Shown in pieces: positions 37,054-45,793 of a stretch of DNA of 64,000 nt; positions within the stretch are counted from its first letter, which is position 1, and every line of letters starts with the position of its first letter. Origin of the DNA: Gammaproteobacteria bacterium (lineage in GTDB: Bacteria; Pseudomonadota; Gammaproteobacteria; SZUA-229). The position numbers and the translations under genes are program-made. The notes under the pieces were generated by a model. The model was not told the DNA's origin and made no database searches. It saw only the letters and a list, made by a program, of their open reading frames with translations. Where the stretch lies: NCBI GenBank assembly GCA_029881795.1, contig JAOULX010000004.1, positions 1 to 64,000 on the forward strand. Direction: 5' to 3'.

Positions 37054-38601
37054 TCAGAGTTGCTTCATAACAAGCAGGGTTAGGTCATCAAAGATTTTTT
37101 GCTTGCCAATATGCTGTTTGACATCTTTGATAATCAGATCTTTAATGTCTTCCGGGAGCTTAAGGTAATTAGCCTGCAGTATTTTACACAATCGCTCTGT
37201 TCCATATAATTCATGTGCTGTATTTGCAGCCTCGGTGATACCATCCGTATACAAAGCAACCAGATCACCCTGATACAGTGATATTTTTTTACTATGGAAA
37301 AAATCATTGGCATCACTGACAAGACCAATTGGAAAACCCAGTTCATCAGTATCAATTTCTTCAACTTCACCGTTATTTCTTATAATGATCACAGATTCAT
37401 GCTGACCTGCCAGAGTCATTTCAGCAGACGGCCTGTCCGCTGCGGCGGCGGACAAACCAAAATTTTTATAATCAAGCAGCATCAGGGTCAGATTCTTTTC
37501 AGAATTCATTCTGTCTACATTGTTGTAAATCGTTATATTGGCAACTTTCAGCATTTCGATCAGATCATAACTCGATGCGCTTAGCTGAGACCGGATGATA
37601 CTTTGAATCATCAACATTACCATACCGCTTTCCAGGCCATGCCCAGTGACGTCACCAATACCAACTAACGCACCACTATCATGTTTAAGCACCTCATAAT
37701 AATCACCGCCTATTTCATCGGCAGGCTGCATAAAAGCAGCGATTTCAAGCCCGTCAATAGTGGAAATTTCTTGCTGAGTTGGCAGAATAACTTTCTGTAG
37801 CTGCCTACTGACGTCAAGCTCCGCTCCCATCCGCATATTTTCTTCACGCGTATGAAAAAGTTCTTTAGTACGTTTTTCTACCCGTTGCTCAAGCGTTTGA
37901 TTTACTTCTTCAAGCTGCTGCATAAGAACAGTTAATTTAATACCCTGGTTTCTTATCTGACGAATCACAAAATATACAATCATCAGGCTGAATGCCAGAC
38001 CAAATAAACCCAGCACCACCATCTGACTTCTTGTCTCTTCATAGGAAGTTCGCGCATCCAGCAATTCATGCCGTGATAGTTTAGACTGCATTTTACGCAA
38101 TTTATTTAATCGCTCGAGCACGCCGGCATTAACTTCTCTGGCTTTACTGATGAGTTCAATCTGATTATTACCTGTCTCATCGATCGCATTTTCGACAATC
38201 TGAGCAAGCAGAAGCTGCGCCTGTTTGAGTATTTTCCTCTGATCAACAAGTTCATCGATCTGTGTTTTAGTCAGATCCAGTGACATTAGTTTTTCACGGG
38301 CGTTGATGAAATCCGTTGCTTTTTTAGAAAGCCCCATATTCATTTCATCAATTTCAAAGGCATCTTCAGAATTGAGGATGTCGTAAACAATTAACATGCG
38401 ATCCCTTATAGAATCACTGAGCTCTGTCATACTTTCGGATTTTGCATTGCTTTGATTAACCAGATAATCCAGTTTTTTATAATTTTCCTCCTGATTATTA
38501 AGCACTACCTTGACCGCAACACCAAGTATCGAAAAGGTTAGTACAAATCCGACGATCACCAATGTGATTTGTCGACCAACTATATGATCCTTTTTATTCA
38601 A
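37054..38601 (-). CDS. Membrane sensor PP2C/SpoIIE-type serine phosphatase
   Basis: The 515-residue protein has a membrane helix (about 10-33), a helical periplasmic domain (about 35-190, like a four-helix receptor domain), a second membrane helix (about 193-213) and a coiled coil (about 225-270). The SpoIIE-type PP2C domain (about 285-515) has metal-binding motifs DEIGGDYYEV, GIGDVTGHGLESG and LYTDGITEA. It probably removes phosphate from the STAS protein encoded 5 bp upstream, restoring partner switching in answer to an outside signal. It resembles SiaA/RsbU-like phosphatases. Confidence 0.88.
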   Translation of the reverse strand: MNKKDHIVGRQITLVIVGFVLTFSILGVAVKVVLNNQEENYKKLDYLVNQSNAKSESMTELSDSIRDRMLIVYDILNSEDAFEIDEMNMGLSKKATDFINAREKLMSLDLTKTQIDELVDQRKILKQAQLLLAQIVENAIDETGNNQIELISKAREVNAGVLERLNKLRKMQSKLSRHELLDARTSYEETRSQMVVLGLFGLAFSLMIVYFVIRQIRNQGIKLTVLMQQLEEVNQTLEQRVEKRTKELFHTREENMRMGAELDVSRQLQKVILPTQQEISTIDGLEIAAFMQPADEIGGDYYEVLKHDSGALVGIGDVTGHGLESGMVMLMIQSIIRSQLSASSYDLIEMLKVANITIYNNVDRMNSEKNLTLMLLDYKNFGLSAAAADRPSAEMTLAGQHESVIIIRNNGEVEEIDTDELGFPIGLVSDANDFFHSKKISLYQGDLVALYTDGITEAANTAHELYGTERLCKILQANYLKLPEDIKDLIIKDVKQHIGKQKIFDDLTLLVMKQL

Positions 38602-38606
38602 TTTTT

Positions 38607-38954
38607 TTATTCCAGAATCAATTCCATTGCAGGCATTAGTCTTTTTAAATTATTCAGTGATTTTGTCTGCCAAGGAACACTCTGCGAACCGACAACAACC
38701 AGTTTAAACTCGGCTTTGTTACGTGCATTGATAACAAACTTAGAAAACATGGCAATACCTGAACTGTTTAAAAACTCCAGTTCTTTAAGCGACAGTGTCA
38801 ACGCATCTGACTCAGTGACAGCTTGCGTAAGGCAATCGGCAATAGGCGCATACTCAGACAAACCACCTAGTCGCAAAGTACCTGTAAATCTAACTACGCT
38901 ATCAGCTGGTTGATATTCTACCTGGTAATTATCATCTTCAATTTTAATCATCAT
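38607..38954 (-). CDS. STAS-domain anti-sigma-factor-antagonist-like protein
   Basis: The 115-residue protein carries a STAS fold with the motif LEFLNSSGIAMFSKFV, where a Ser of NSSG corresponds to the phosphorylated Ser of SpoIIAA/RsbV (usually DSSG). It is likely the switching partner of the HATPase encoded 10 bp upstream and of the PP2C phosphatase encoded next. It resembles cyanobacterial slr1659-type regulators. Confidence 0.82.
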   Translation of the reverse strand: MMIKIEDDNYQVEYQPADSVVRFTGTLRLGGLSEYAPIADCLTQAVTESDALTLSLKELEFLNSSGIAMFSKFVINARNKAEFKLVVVGSQSVPWQTKSLNNLKRLMPAMELILE

Positions 38955-38964
38955 ATCTCTCGTA

Positions 38965-39534
38965 TTAGATCTTTATCACGACTTGAGTGGTCACTTTACA
39001 GGCATCATTAATATCATCGAACTGCCAGCCCAATTCTGCCTGATAATCATTAATCATTGTTAAATACCCCAGACCCGACGCCGAGTCAGACTCCGCACTG
39101 GCTTCGAGCCGTTTCATAAACAATTCATCTGGGTCACTGCTTTCAAGCTCCTTAATAAAGGCCTTAAACTCAGTTTTTTGGCCTGCACTGATGCCATTAA
39201 TTTCAGTAAAAATTAACTGGTCAGGTAATAAGGTTAGATCAATGCTATTGGGTATATTGCCGTTTTCATCACAATATTTCATTGCATTTTCTAGTAACTC
39301 ATTGGCTATATAGGTTGCCGCATCACGAACTATCGCTTGTTTTTTAGCCGAATCAGGCTGCTCATTATCTTTTGGAAAAAAGGTGGTCAGATAGTCTCCC
39401 AAAAAATCTGCCGAGAGACCATTGTTTCTCCATCTCTGTTTAATAGGTACTGAACTTGGCTTAAAGCTAAGACACATATGTTCACAATAGTTATTTGGAT
39501 CAATTTCATTAAAACAACCGTATCGCTCACTCAT
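38965..39534 (-). CDS. HATPase-like switch kinase (slr1658/SiaB-like)
   Basis: The 189-residue protein has a GHKL ATPase N-box ANELLENAMKYCDENG (about 92-107) and a glycine motif SASGLGYLTMINDY near 155. No phospho-acceptor domain or receiver is present. It is likely a serine kinase/anti-sigma-like regulator acting on the STAS protein. The start overlaps the GGDEF stop (ATGA, 39531-39534), so the two are translated together. Assignment to the SiaB-like group is inferred from fold and context. Confidence 0.7.
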   Translation of the reverse strand: MSERYGCFNEIDPNNYCEHMCLSFKPSSVPIKQRWRNNGLSADFLGDYLTTFFPKDNEQPDSAKKQAIVRDAATYIANELLENAMKYCDENGNIPNSIDLTLLPDQLIFTEINGISAGQKTEFKAFIKELESSDPDELFMKRLEASAESDSASGLGYLTMINDYQAELGWQFDDINDACKVTTQVVIKI

Positions 39535-40406
39535 TCAGCAGGCCCTCTGCAATTACTTTTATTTTCGGTTTCATTATTAAATCCGACAACTTGATTTCTG
39601 CCTTTTTCTTTGGCTTTATAAAGCATATTATCTGCCTGTTGTAAAAGACAGGATTCTTCTGCACCAGTAATAACGGTGCAGCTGGCAACGCCGATACTGA
39701 CACTGACAGTGTCACTGATTTTTGATTTATTATGCGGAATATCGAGCTGCTTAACAGCCAGACGCAAGTCTGATGCAATTTTCATTGCCCCATCGTAATC
39801 GGTATCAGGCAGAACAATTGCAAACTCTTCACCACCATAACGGGCAAATAAATCGGTACTTCTTACCGATATTTTTTTCCCCTGCTCAGCAATACGTTTA
39901 ATACAGTCGTCACCTATCTGGTGGCCGTATTCATCATTAAAGAGTTTGAAATAATCGATATCTATCATGATAATTGAGAATTTCGAATGGTGTCGTAAAG
40001 CCCGGCTCCATTCACTGGCAAGGTAATGATCAAAATGCCGCCTGTTTGATACTTGGGTTAAGCCATCCGTTAAGGCTTCTTCTTCTGCTACCCCCAAACG
40101 TTCGAGCCATTCATATTGCAAATCATCACCATGAGAAGTAATGGTTTCGACCAGCACCTCAAGATCATCTTTTTGCTGGGTTAATGCAGAGATTAGATTT
40201 TGAAGGCGGTTTTCAGCTTTCCTGCGCTCGTTGGCTTCACGCTCCAGCGAATCGTTAACCAACAATAGCTGCTCCTCTATTGAGTCGCCATGCTCGATCG
40301 CTGTCATCAACGCAATCTCAAGATCTGAAGCATCCTGACTCAGGCGTTTGATTGCTTTTGCCTGATCTTCAATAATTTGCAGTAAATCAGATTTTTCTTT
40401 TATCAT
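39531..40406 (-). CDS. Diguanylate cyclase (GGDEF), coiled-coil N-terminus
   Basis: The 291-residue protein has an N-terminal coiled coil (about 1-95) and a GGDEF domain (about 115-280). The active site is RYGGEEF and the inhibitory site RSTD lies five residues before it, so it should make c-di-GMP with product feedback. There is no sensory or receiver domain, which suggests control by protein contact, most likely with the STAS or HATPase partner. It is the first gene of the four-gene operon. Confidence 0.92.
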   Translation of the reverse strand: MIKEKSDLLQIIEDQAKAIKRLSQDASDLEIALMTAIEHGDSIEEQLLLVNDSLEREANERRKAENRLQNLISALTQQKDDLEVLVETITSHGDDLQYEWLERLGVAEEEALTDGLTQVSNRRHFDHYLASEWSRALRHHSKFSIIMIDIDYFKLFNDEYGHQIGDDCIKRIAEQGKKISVRSTDLFARYGGEEFAIVLPDTDYDGAMKIASDLRLAVKQLDIPHNKSKISDTVSVSIGVASCTVITGAEESCLLQQADNMLYKAKEKGRNQVVGFNNETENKSNCRGPAE

Positions 40407-40592
40407 TATTATTTCTGCACAAATAAATGCCCGCTGGAGTATTTAACATAAAGCTATTAATTTAAATGCCGCCAATTTAGGAAAGTCTAATTTATTATTT
40501 ACTTAGCAGAGAGCGTACTGACATGGCTACTGATAAGCTTATTATTTTATATTTATATGCTTTTATTATATAAAAAAAGAACTATCAGGTAA

Positions 40593-40621
40593 TCTATAGC
40601 TGATTGCCGCTTTTTTGACAA
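40593..40621 (-). promoter_or_regulatory. Candidate sigma-70 promoter of the GGDEF-HATPase-STAS-PP2C operon
   Basis: On the minus strand TTGTCA (40616-40621) and TATAGA (40593-40598) are 17 bp apart, about 185 bp before the GGDEF start. The region between, 40407-40592, is AT-rich with no other clear signal. Confidence 0.35.
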
Positions 40622-40681
40622 GTTATTTAAATAAAATGATTGAATACACTGGAAAAACTGGATATAAAATAAACACGATAG

Positions 40682-41227
40682 TCAGTGTTTTACAGGTTTC
40701 TTCTGAAGTTTTCTTTGCAATGTGCGCCGGTGCATATTCATCGCTCTTGCAGCGGCAGAAATATTACCGTCATGCTCGTGCAATACTTTTTGCAGGTGTT
40801 CCCATTCAAGACGTTTTATTGACATCGGGTTAGCTGCGGCTTCGACATTAACATCGCCTGGTATTTTATCAAAGGCATCGATAATATCTTCTACCTCAGC
40901 CGGCTTTGTTAGGTACTGACTCGCACCCAGCTTTATCGCCTCAACAGCAGTTGCAATACTCGCATAACCGGTTAAAACAACAATGCTGATATCAGGCTGT
41001 AAAGTAACCAGTATTTCTACCATACTCAACCCCGAATCCTGACCAATACGGAGATCAACCACGGCACAGCCAAAAGCCTGTTGTTCGGCTACCTTTCGAC
41101 CCTCAGCTACTGACTGCACTGCACACACATTATAGCCATGTCTTTGTAATGCCCTGGATAGAACCTCACAAAATGCCAGATCATCATCAACTAATAATAA
41201 TTCTTTATTAACGACGCCAGTATTCAT
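40682..41227 (-). CDS. regA: RegA/PrrA/ActR-type redox response regulator
   Basis: The 181-residue protein has a receiver domain (LLVDDDLAF, phospho-acceptor Asp in AVVDLRIG, VLTGYAS, Lys in YLTKPAE) and a C-terminal Fis-type helix-turn-helix (NISAAARAMNMHRRTLQRKLQKK). This is the length and order of RegA/PrrA, which controls respiration, carbon and nitrogen genes in response to redox state. It lies 3 bp after regB. Confidence 0.92.
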   Translation of the reverse strand: MNTGVVNKELLLVDDDLAFCEVLSRALQRHGYNVCAVQSVAEGRKVAEQQAFGCAVVDLRIGQDSGLSMVEILVTLQPDISIVVLTGYASIATAVEAIKLGASQYLTKPAEVEDIIDAFDKIPGDVNVEAAANPMSIKRLEWEHLQKVLHEHDGNISAAARAMNMHRRTLQRKLQKKPVKH

Positions 41228-41230
41228 AGA

Positions 41231-42544
41231 CTAAATTACTTGCTCTAACGGTATACTAATCAAGGTTCGGCTGCCTTTAGTTTGCCGGTTACTTTGCGTG
41301 ATTTGCCCTCCCTGCCTTCTTATTGCAGCATAAGCTAAATATAAACCTAATCCCAGACCCAGCTCTTTTTCACTGTAAGGTTGCTTGCCAATCGTCTGCA
41401 ACGCTTTCTCAGACAAGCCAGGGCCATGATCCAGTATTTCAACTGAAAGACTGTACTGATCAGAACTCAGTATCCATTTTACAAAATCAGGGGAAACATC
41501 GATCGCATTTTCAATGATGTTAATCAGTGCAAGACTCATCGTCCGGCTCGTAACAATCCTGCTAAGCGGATCGACAGCATCCCATGCGTAAAGCACATTT
41601 GCTTCCGGTCTGATCAAAGCAATTTCATCTTTCAAACGCGCAAAATAATCCACCGCGTTTTCAATATTGCTGCCATACAAATCAGAAGACATACCAACAG
41701 ATGCCGACAAATCTGACAATGATGTCTTGCACCGACCAATCTGTGATTTTAAATTTTCAAGATCCTTATGCACCTGCCGGTTTTCATCATCGATTTCTGC
41801 CTCAAGCTCACTCACTAGTAAGGACATTGTCCCCAATGGAGTACCCAGTTCATGCGCTGTGCTCGCAGCCAGTGTTCCTAATATTACCAGCTGCTCATCT
41901 CTTATAGACTGTTCGCGGGCATGTGCCAGCTGCTTGTTTTGTAAACGCAGTGTATTGCTCATACCATAAACATAATAAGTAATCAGACCTGCATTCAGAA
42001 TAAAGGCCAGCCACATCCCCATTAAGTGCAGATCATATTCAGAGCTCAGTAACTGACCATGCATACCAGGATTCACTGCCTGCGCTGCAGCATGATTCAT
42101 TTCATGCCCCATATTGTGCATCATCGGTAAGGCCTGATAATTAAACATCAGCAAGCTATAACAGATCACTGCCAGCACAGCCAACCACCACGCATAACGA
42201 ACCGGTAATATTGTTACCGTTATGGTTAAAGGAAACAGAAACAACATCACAAACGGGTTTGTTGCTCCGCCGGTAAAATACAACAACAAAGCAAGAGCCA
42301 GCAGGTCAAAAGCCAGATGAATGAATATTTCATTTTCAGTCACACGCTTAGGCTGCCGAAGGCGCATCCAGACAAAGGCATTAAACAAAATAATCTGAAA
42401 AATTATAAGACTGATCGGCAACACAGGAAGGTCAATTTTTAGCCACAACAAAACGACCAGAAGCGCACTAAACTGCCCAGCAATAGCGAGATTTCTCAAT
42501 ACAAACAAACGTTTTAAATGGAAATAGTTAGCTGTTTCTTTCAT
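41231..42544 (-). CDS. regB: RegB/PrrB-type redox sensor histidine kinase
   Basis: The 437-residue protein has six membrane segments in residues about 15-195. The second extracytoplasmic turn carries GGATNPF, the quinone-binding heptapeptide of RegB. The H-box is ASTAHELGTPLGT, and QIGRCKTSL holds the redox-active Cys typical of RegB. The HATPase has NIIENAIDVSP and ELGLGLGLYLAYAAI. A Met/His-rich stretch (MMHNMGHEMNH) lies before the last membrane helix. It should sense ubiquinone redox state and phosphorylate RegA. Confidence 0.93.
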   Translation of the reverse strand: MKETANYFHLKRLFVLRNLAIAGQFSALLVVLLWLKIDLPVLPISLIIFQIILFNAFVWMRLRQPKRVTENEIFIHLAFDLLALALLLYFTGGATNPFVMLFLFPLTITVTILPVRYAWWLAVLAVICYSLLMFNYQALPMMHNMGHEMNHAAAQAVNPGMHGQLLSSEYDLHLMGMWLAFILNAGLITYYVYGMSNTLRLQNKQLAHAREQSIRDEQLVILGTLAASTAHELGTPLGTMSLLVSELEAEIDDENRQVHKDLENLKSQIGRCKTSLSDLSASVGMSSDLYGSNIENAVDYFARLKDEIALIRPEANVLYAWDAVDPLSRIVTSRTMSLALINIIENAIDVSPDFVKWILSSDQYSLSVEILDHGPGLSEKALQTIGKQPYSEKELGLGLGLYLAYAAIRRQGGQITQSNRQTKGSRTLISIPLEQVI

Positions 42545-42857
42545 CTGCCAAGTCTAGCATAGCCAGACTTGCGCAGGGTGCGACAATTTGTCACGCGACA
42601 CTGTGTCACATTCCCTATAACGATTAGAGAGTTTATGCTTGATTTACGTACTGACATACGTTCTTCAGAACAGGAAAGGCGCACCCCGTGCTTTTCCTGT
42701 TCTGGCCTCTTTTACAAGCGCCCTTACCTAACCCAGATCTCTATATGGGAATTAGGAATTCTGCTTTATCTTTATCTAACCAGTAACACAAAATACGTCA
42801 CAGCTGATTACTTTTGATGCTCAATAAGCTGTCATAAATCATTACGTGTCGGAAAAA
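42545..42857. other. Intergenic region upstream of regB
   Basis: This stretch of about 310 bases has no credible gene. It holds the long hairpin at 42666-42704 and must contain the regB promoter. A short frame at 42569-42817 on the plus strand has no ribosome site or family resemblance. Confidence 0.5.
42666..42704. repeat. Long imperfect inverted repeat upstream of regB
   Basis: CAGAACAGGAAA (42666-42677) pairs with TTTCCTGTTCTG (42693-42704), and GCAC (42681-42684) pairs with GTGC (42688-42691), with a 3-base loop and a small internal loop. There is no T-run on either strand. It could be an operator, an RNA structure or a remnant of a mobile repeat. Confidence 0.75.
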
Positions 42858-43889
42858 TCACTTCATCAAATCCACTTCTATTCCCTGATCCCGTAGCCTG
42901 TGTGCTCGCTGATCTATCCAGCGCTGAAAGTTACTGTGTTTTATATAAGCCTGTTGCGCGACATAATCGAGCACAGACTGCACATGAAAAGACTTCAAAT
43001 AACCTTCTATACGAAAAACATCTTTCCCATCACGATCAAAAAAAACCAGACTAGGTGCATACTGAATATCCAGCTCTTTAGCCCAGGATGACATTTTACT
43101 TCTGCCACCATCAGGCTTGATAATGGATTCATCACTCCACATATCCACAACAGCAATTTCAAAAGGTTTCAGCAGTTTTTTGCTCTGATCACGCATTAGC
43201 GTATCCAGATGCAGCTCATCACAGGCAGGGCACTGTTTCTGCTCAAACATGACGACTAATGGCTTGCCTTTTTTTAATGCCTGTCTGAACTGATATGGTT
43301 GATCAACAGTCTCCAGCGACTTATGCAGTTTTCCGGCTGATTTAACCGGCGTCACTTCTGCCATATATTCACTGAATTTCTGATATGTGAATTTATTAAG
43401 CCGCACATAATCCAGTGCCGCTTCAAATTTTCCGGGCTGATAATACCCATTCATTCGTAAAACAATATTACTTTTTTCATCAAAAAACAGTATCGTCGGT
43501 GTATACATTACTTTTGCGACTTCAGAAAATGACTTTTCAGTAAATGTATTTTTTCTGAAAACCAGCTCATTATCTCCCCACATATTCACAGCAACCAGAT
43601 CAAAATGTTTTCTGGTTTTATCTGCAATGTCTTTTTGTGAAAAATTATCATCCAGTATTTTTTTACAGTACGGACAACCGTCCTGATAAAAGAAAACAAT
43701 CAGTTTTTTACCGGATTCTCTGGCTTCTGCAATATCTTCATTGAGATCAAGAAATGAGTTTTTAAACCATTCCGGCTTTTCATGAAAACCTGGGTTAACC
43801 ATTCCTTCGGCTAGCTCACCCGGTTCTTTTGCAAATACCGGACTCGCCAATAGAAAAAGACACAGACCCAGCCAGTAATACAATTTCAT
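42858..43889 (-). CDS. Periplasmic protein with two thioredoxin-like domains (SoxW-like)
   Basis: The 343-residue protein has a signal peptide (MKLYYWLGLCLFLLASPVFA) and two thioredoxin-fold domains: one at about 40-165 with CPYC, the second at about 185-320 with CPAC. The halves share the pattern TP/APxLxFFD and GYxxxxxxxxxLDYV, showing an internal duplication. Single-domain relatives are SoxW/DUF255-like thioredoxins that reduce periplasmic disulfides, often near Sox or Ccm genes. The substrate is unknown. Confidence 0.82.
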   Translation of the reverse strand: MKLYYWLGLCLFLLASPVFAKEPGELAEGMVNPGFHEKPEWFKNSFLDLNEDIAEARESGKKLIVFFYQDGCPYCKKILDDNFSQKDIADKTRKHFDLVAVNMWGDNELVFRKNTFTEKSFSEVAKVMYTPTILFFDEKSNIVLRMNGYYQPGKFEAALDYVRLNKFTYQKFSEYMAEVTPVKSAGKLHKSLETVDQPYQFRQALKKGKPLVVMFEQKQCPACDELHLDTLMRDQSKKLLKPFEIAVVDMWSDESIIKPDGGRSKMSSWAKELDIQYAPSLVFFDRDGKDVFRIEGYLKSFHVQSVLDYVAQQAYIKHSNFQRWIDQRAHRLRDQGIEVDLMK

Positions 43890-43915
43890 TATTCTTTTCT
43901 CCGTCTGATAATCGC

Positions 43916-44755
43916 TTAGCTGCGATTCTTTTTTGCAAAAGAACCCAGATTTTTTTTCTTACTAGCCGAGGTATATTTCTGACGACGACTTTCTTCAATT
44001 TTGCCTTTATTAATACGTGTTAAACCGACAGTAGCCGCCAGTTTAGTCACATCGCTGTCACTCAGCTCTTTAAAATTACCCTGACGTATTGCACGGGATA
44101 GCTCAATATCACCATAACGCACACGGATAAGCCGACTCACCTTAAACCCAAAATGCTCCCATAGGCGTCGTACTTCACGGGTCCGGCCTTCACGTAAGAT
44201 AACGTGGTACCAATGATTCGCACCCTGCCCACCAGCATCAATGATTTTATCAAAGTGAGCCATGCCATCTTCCAGCAAAACACCGTCGTGCAGTTCTTTA
44301 AGAACTTCATTACTGACTTCACCCAAAATTCGTACTGCATATTCACGCTCAATTTCATGTGACGGATGCATCAGACGATTCGCCAGCTCACCATCATTGG
44401 TGAACAACAACAGGCCGGTTGTATTCAAGTCCAGCCGGCCGATTGCGACCCAGCGTGCCGATTGTAGTCTCGGTAGCGACTCGAAAACTGTCTTGCGCCC
44501 TTCTTCATCTTTACGAGTTGTCACCTCTCCTTCGGGCTTATGATAGGCCAGAACACGGGTACGCAGCATTTCAGCCGGTTTAATTTCCAGCTTTCTGTTT
44601 TTATAACTGATTTTATCACCGGCTTTTACTGCCTGTCCCGGTGTTGCCACATTGCCATTAACACGAATAAGGCCTTCTTCAACCCATCGTTCAACTTCTC
44701 TTCGTGAGCCCAGCCCCATACGAGACAGAGCTTTTTGAATTCTTTCTGTTTCCAT
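43916..44755 (-). CDS. rluB: 23S rRNA pseudouridine(2605) synthase RluB
   Basis: The 279-residue protein has an N-terminal S4 RNA-binding domain (ERIQKALSRMGLGSRREVE) and the RsuA-family catalytic motif GRLDLNTTGLLLFTNDG. HPSHEIEREYAVRI and REGRTREVRRLWEHFG confirm the RluB/RsuA group. The basic C-terminal tail is typical of RluB. It lies 26 bp upstream of the thioredoxin gene and is divergent from moaB. Confidence 0.93.
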   Translation of the reverse strand: METERIQKALSRMGLGSRREVERWVEEGLIRVNGNVATPGQAVKAGDKISYKNRKLEIKPAEMLRTRVLAYHKPEGEVTTRKDEEGRKTVFESLPRLQSARWVAIGRLDLNTTGLLLFTNDGELANRLMHPSHEIEREYAVRILGEVSNEVLKELHDGVLLEDGMAHFDKIIDAGGQGANHWYHVILREGRTREVRRLWEHFGFKVSRLIRVRYGDIELSRAIRQGNFKELSDSDVTKLAATVGLTRINKGKIEESRRQKYTSASKKKNLGSFAKKNRS

Positions 44756-44856
44756 AAAACGTCAATACCTGAAGGCGCGTTAGCGCTGTATAATAGAAGA
44801 TAAGTTTTTAACAAATATTCCAGCTATTTTAACTGATTTATTAACAGGTATCAGAT

Positions 44857-45378
44857 ATGTCTGACAATCGAGAGTTTATTTCTTTAAATATATGTGTTTT
44901 AACTATTTCAGACAGCCGTACAGCGGCAGATGACACATCCGGCAATATCCTTGTCGAGCGCGCTAAATCCGCTGGACACCAAGTTATTAACAAACACATA
45001 GTGGCTGATGATATCTACCAGATCCGTGCTGTGATTTCAGACTGGATAGCCAATCCCACGATTCACGCGGTGGTCAGCACCGGCGGAACCGGCGTCACCG
45101 GCAGAGACGGAACACCGGAGGCAATAAAGCCCTTGCTTGATAAGGAAATTGAAGGCTTTGGCGAAATGTTTCGGATGCTCTCGTACAACGATATCAAAAC
45201 CTCGGCATTGCAGTCTCGCGCCATCGCAGGTGTTGCCAATGGCACCTATCTGTTCTGTTTACCCGGCTCATCTGGTGCCTGCCGCACAGCTTGGGACAAT
45301 ATAATTAAAGAACAGTTAGATTTACGCACAGCGCCCTGCAATCTTGCAATGCTGATCCCCCGCTTATTAGAGAAATAA
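44857..45378 (+). CDS. moaB: Molybdenum cofactor biosynthesis protein MoaB
   Basis: The 173-residue protein has the MoaB/MogA fold: VLTISDSRTAADDTSG, the MPT-binding loop STGGTGVTGRDGTPEA and the end LPGSSGACRTAWD. It is thought to adenylate molybdopterin or help insert Mo. The presence of moaB implies molybdoenzymes elsewhere in the genome. It stands alone, with a PilZ gene 102 bp downstream. Confidence 0.94.
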   Translation: MSDNREFISLNICVLTISDSRTAADDTSGNILVERAKSAGHQVINKHIVADDIYQIRAVISDWIANPTIHAVVSTGGTGVTGRDGTPEAIKPLLDKEIEGFGEMFRMLSYNDIKTSALQSRAIAGVANGTYLFCLPGSSGACRTAWDNIIKEQLDLRTAPCNLAMLIPRLLEK

Positions 45379-45480
45379 GACGTTTAATGACTTTAGGCCA
45401 TTTAATGATTGATTTATAAGCATATTCACGTATATATAGTAACCCGCATAAGAAATTATTCAGTACATTTGGGGGAATTA

Positions 45481-45771
45481 ATGGCTCACGACTTTTCTGA
45501 AAAACGCAGTTTTTTTCGTATGCCTGTTGAATGTCAGCTAGAGTACAGCGAAACCGGAAATGACGAAATACGTACCGGCCATGTAAAAAATATCAGTGGT
45601 GACGGCATTTTATTTCAGATAGCCCATGCCGTTAATATCGGCACAGAAATGAATATTATTGTTAAAGCCGGCAGCAATTTAACCCCGCCTCTGCATGCAA
45701 CTATCGAAGTGATACGCTGCCACTTAACTGACGATGACAGCTATGAAGTCGCGGCGACAATGAAAAACTAG
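45481..45771 (+). CDS. PilZ-domain c-di-GMP-binding protein
   Basis: The 96-residue protein has the two PilZ motifs, KRSFFRMPVE (RxxxR type) and VKNISGDGILF (NxSxxG type), followed by the beta-barrel. ATG 45481 is chosen for its GGGGGA ribosome site 4 nt upstream; the longer frame from 45409 has no such site. As a single-domain PilZ it is probably a c-di-GMP-responsive adaptor. It belongs to the c-di-GMP gene group around 39-56 kb. Confidence 0.88.
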   Translation: MAHDFSEKRSFFRMPVECQLEYSETGNDEIRTGHVKNISGDGILFQIAHAVNIGTEMNIIVKAGSNLTPPLHATIEVIRCHLTDDDSYEVAATMKN

Positions 45772-45793
45772 CCGGTAAATTTGAATCTGAGCA

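Noticed and set aside
42569-42817. Plus-strand open frame upstream of regB
   Set aside because: It runs through the long hairpin, lacks a ribosome site and resembles no known protein.
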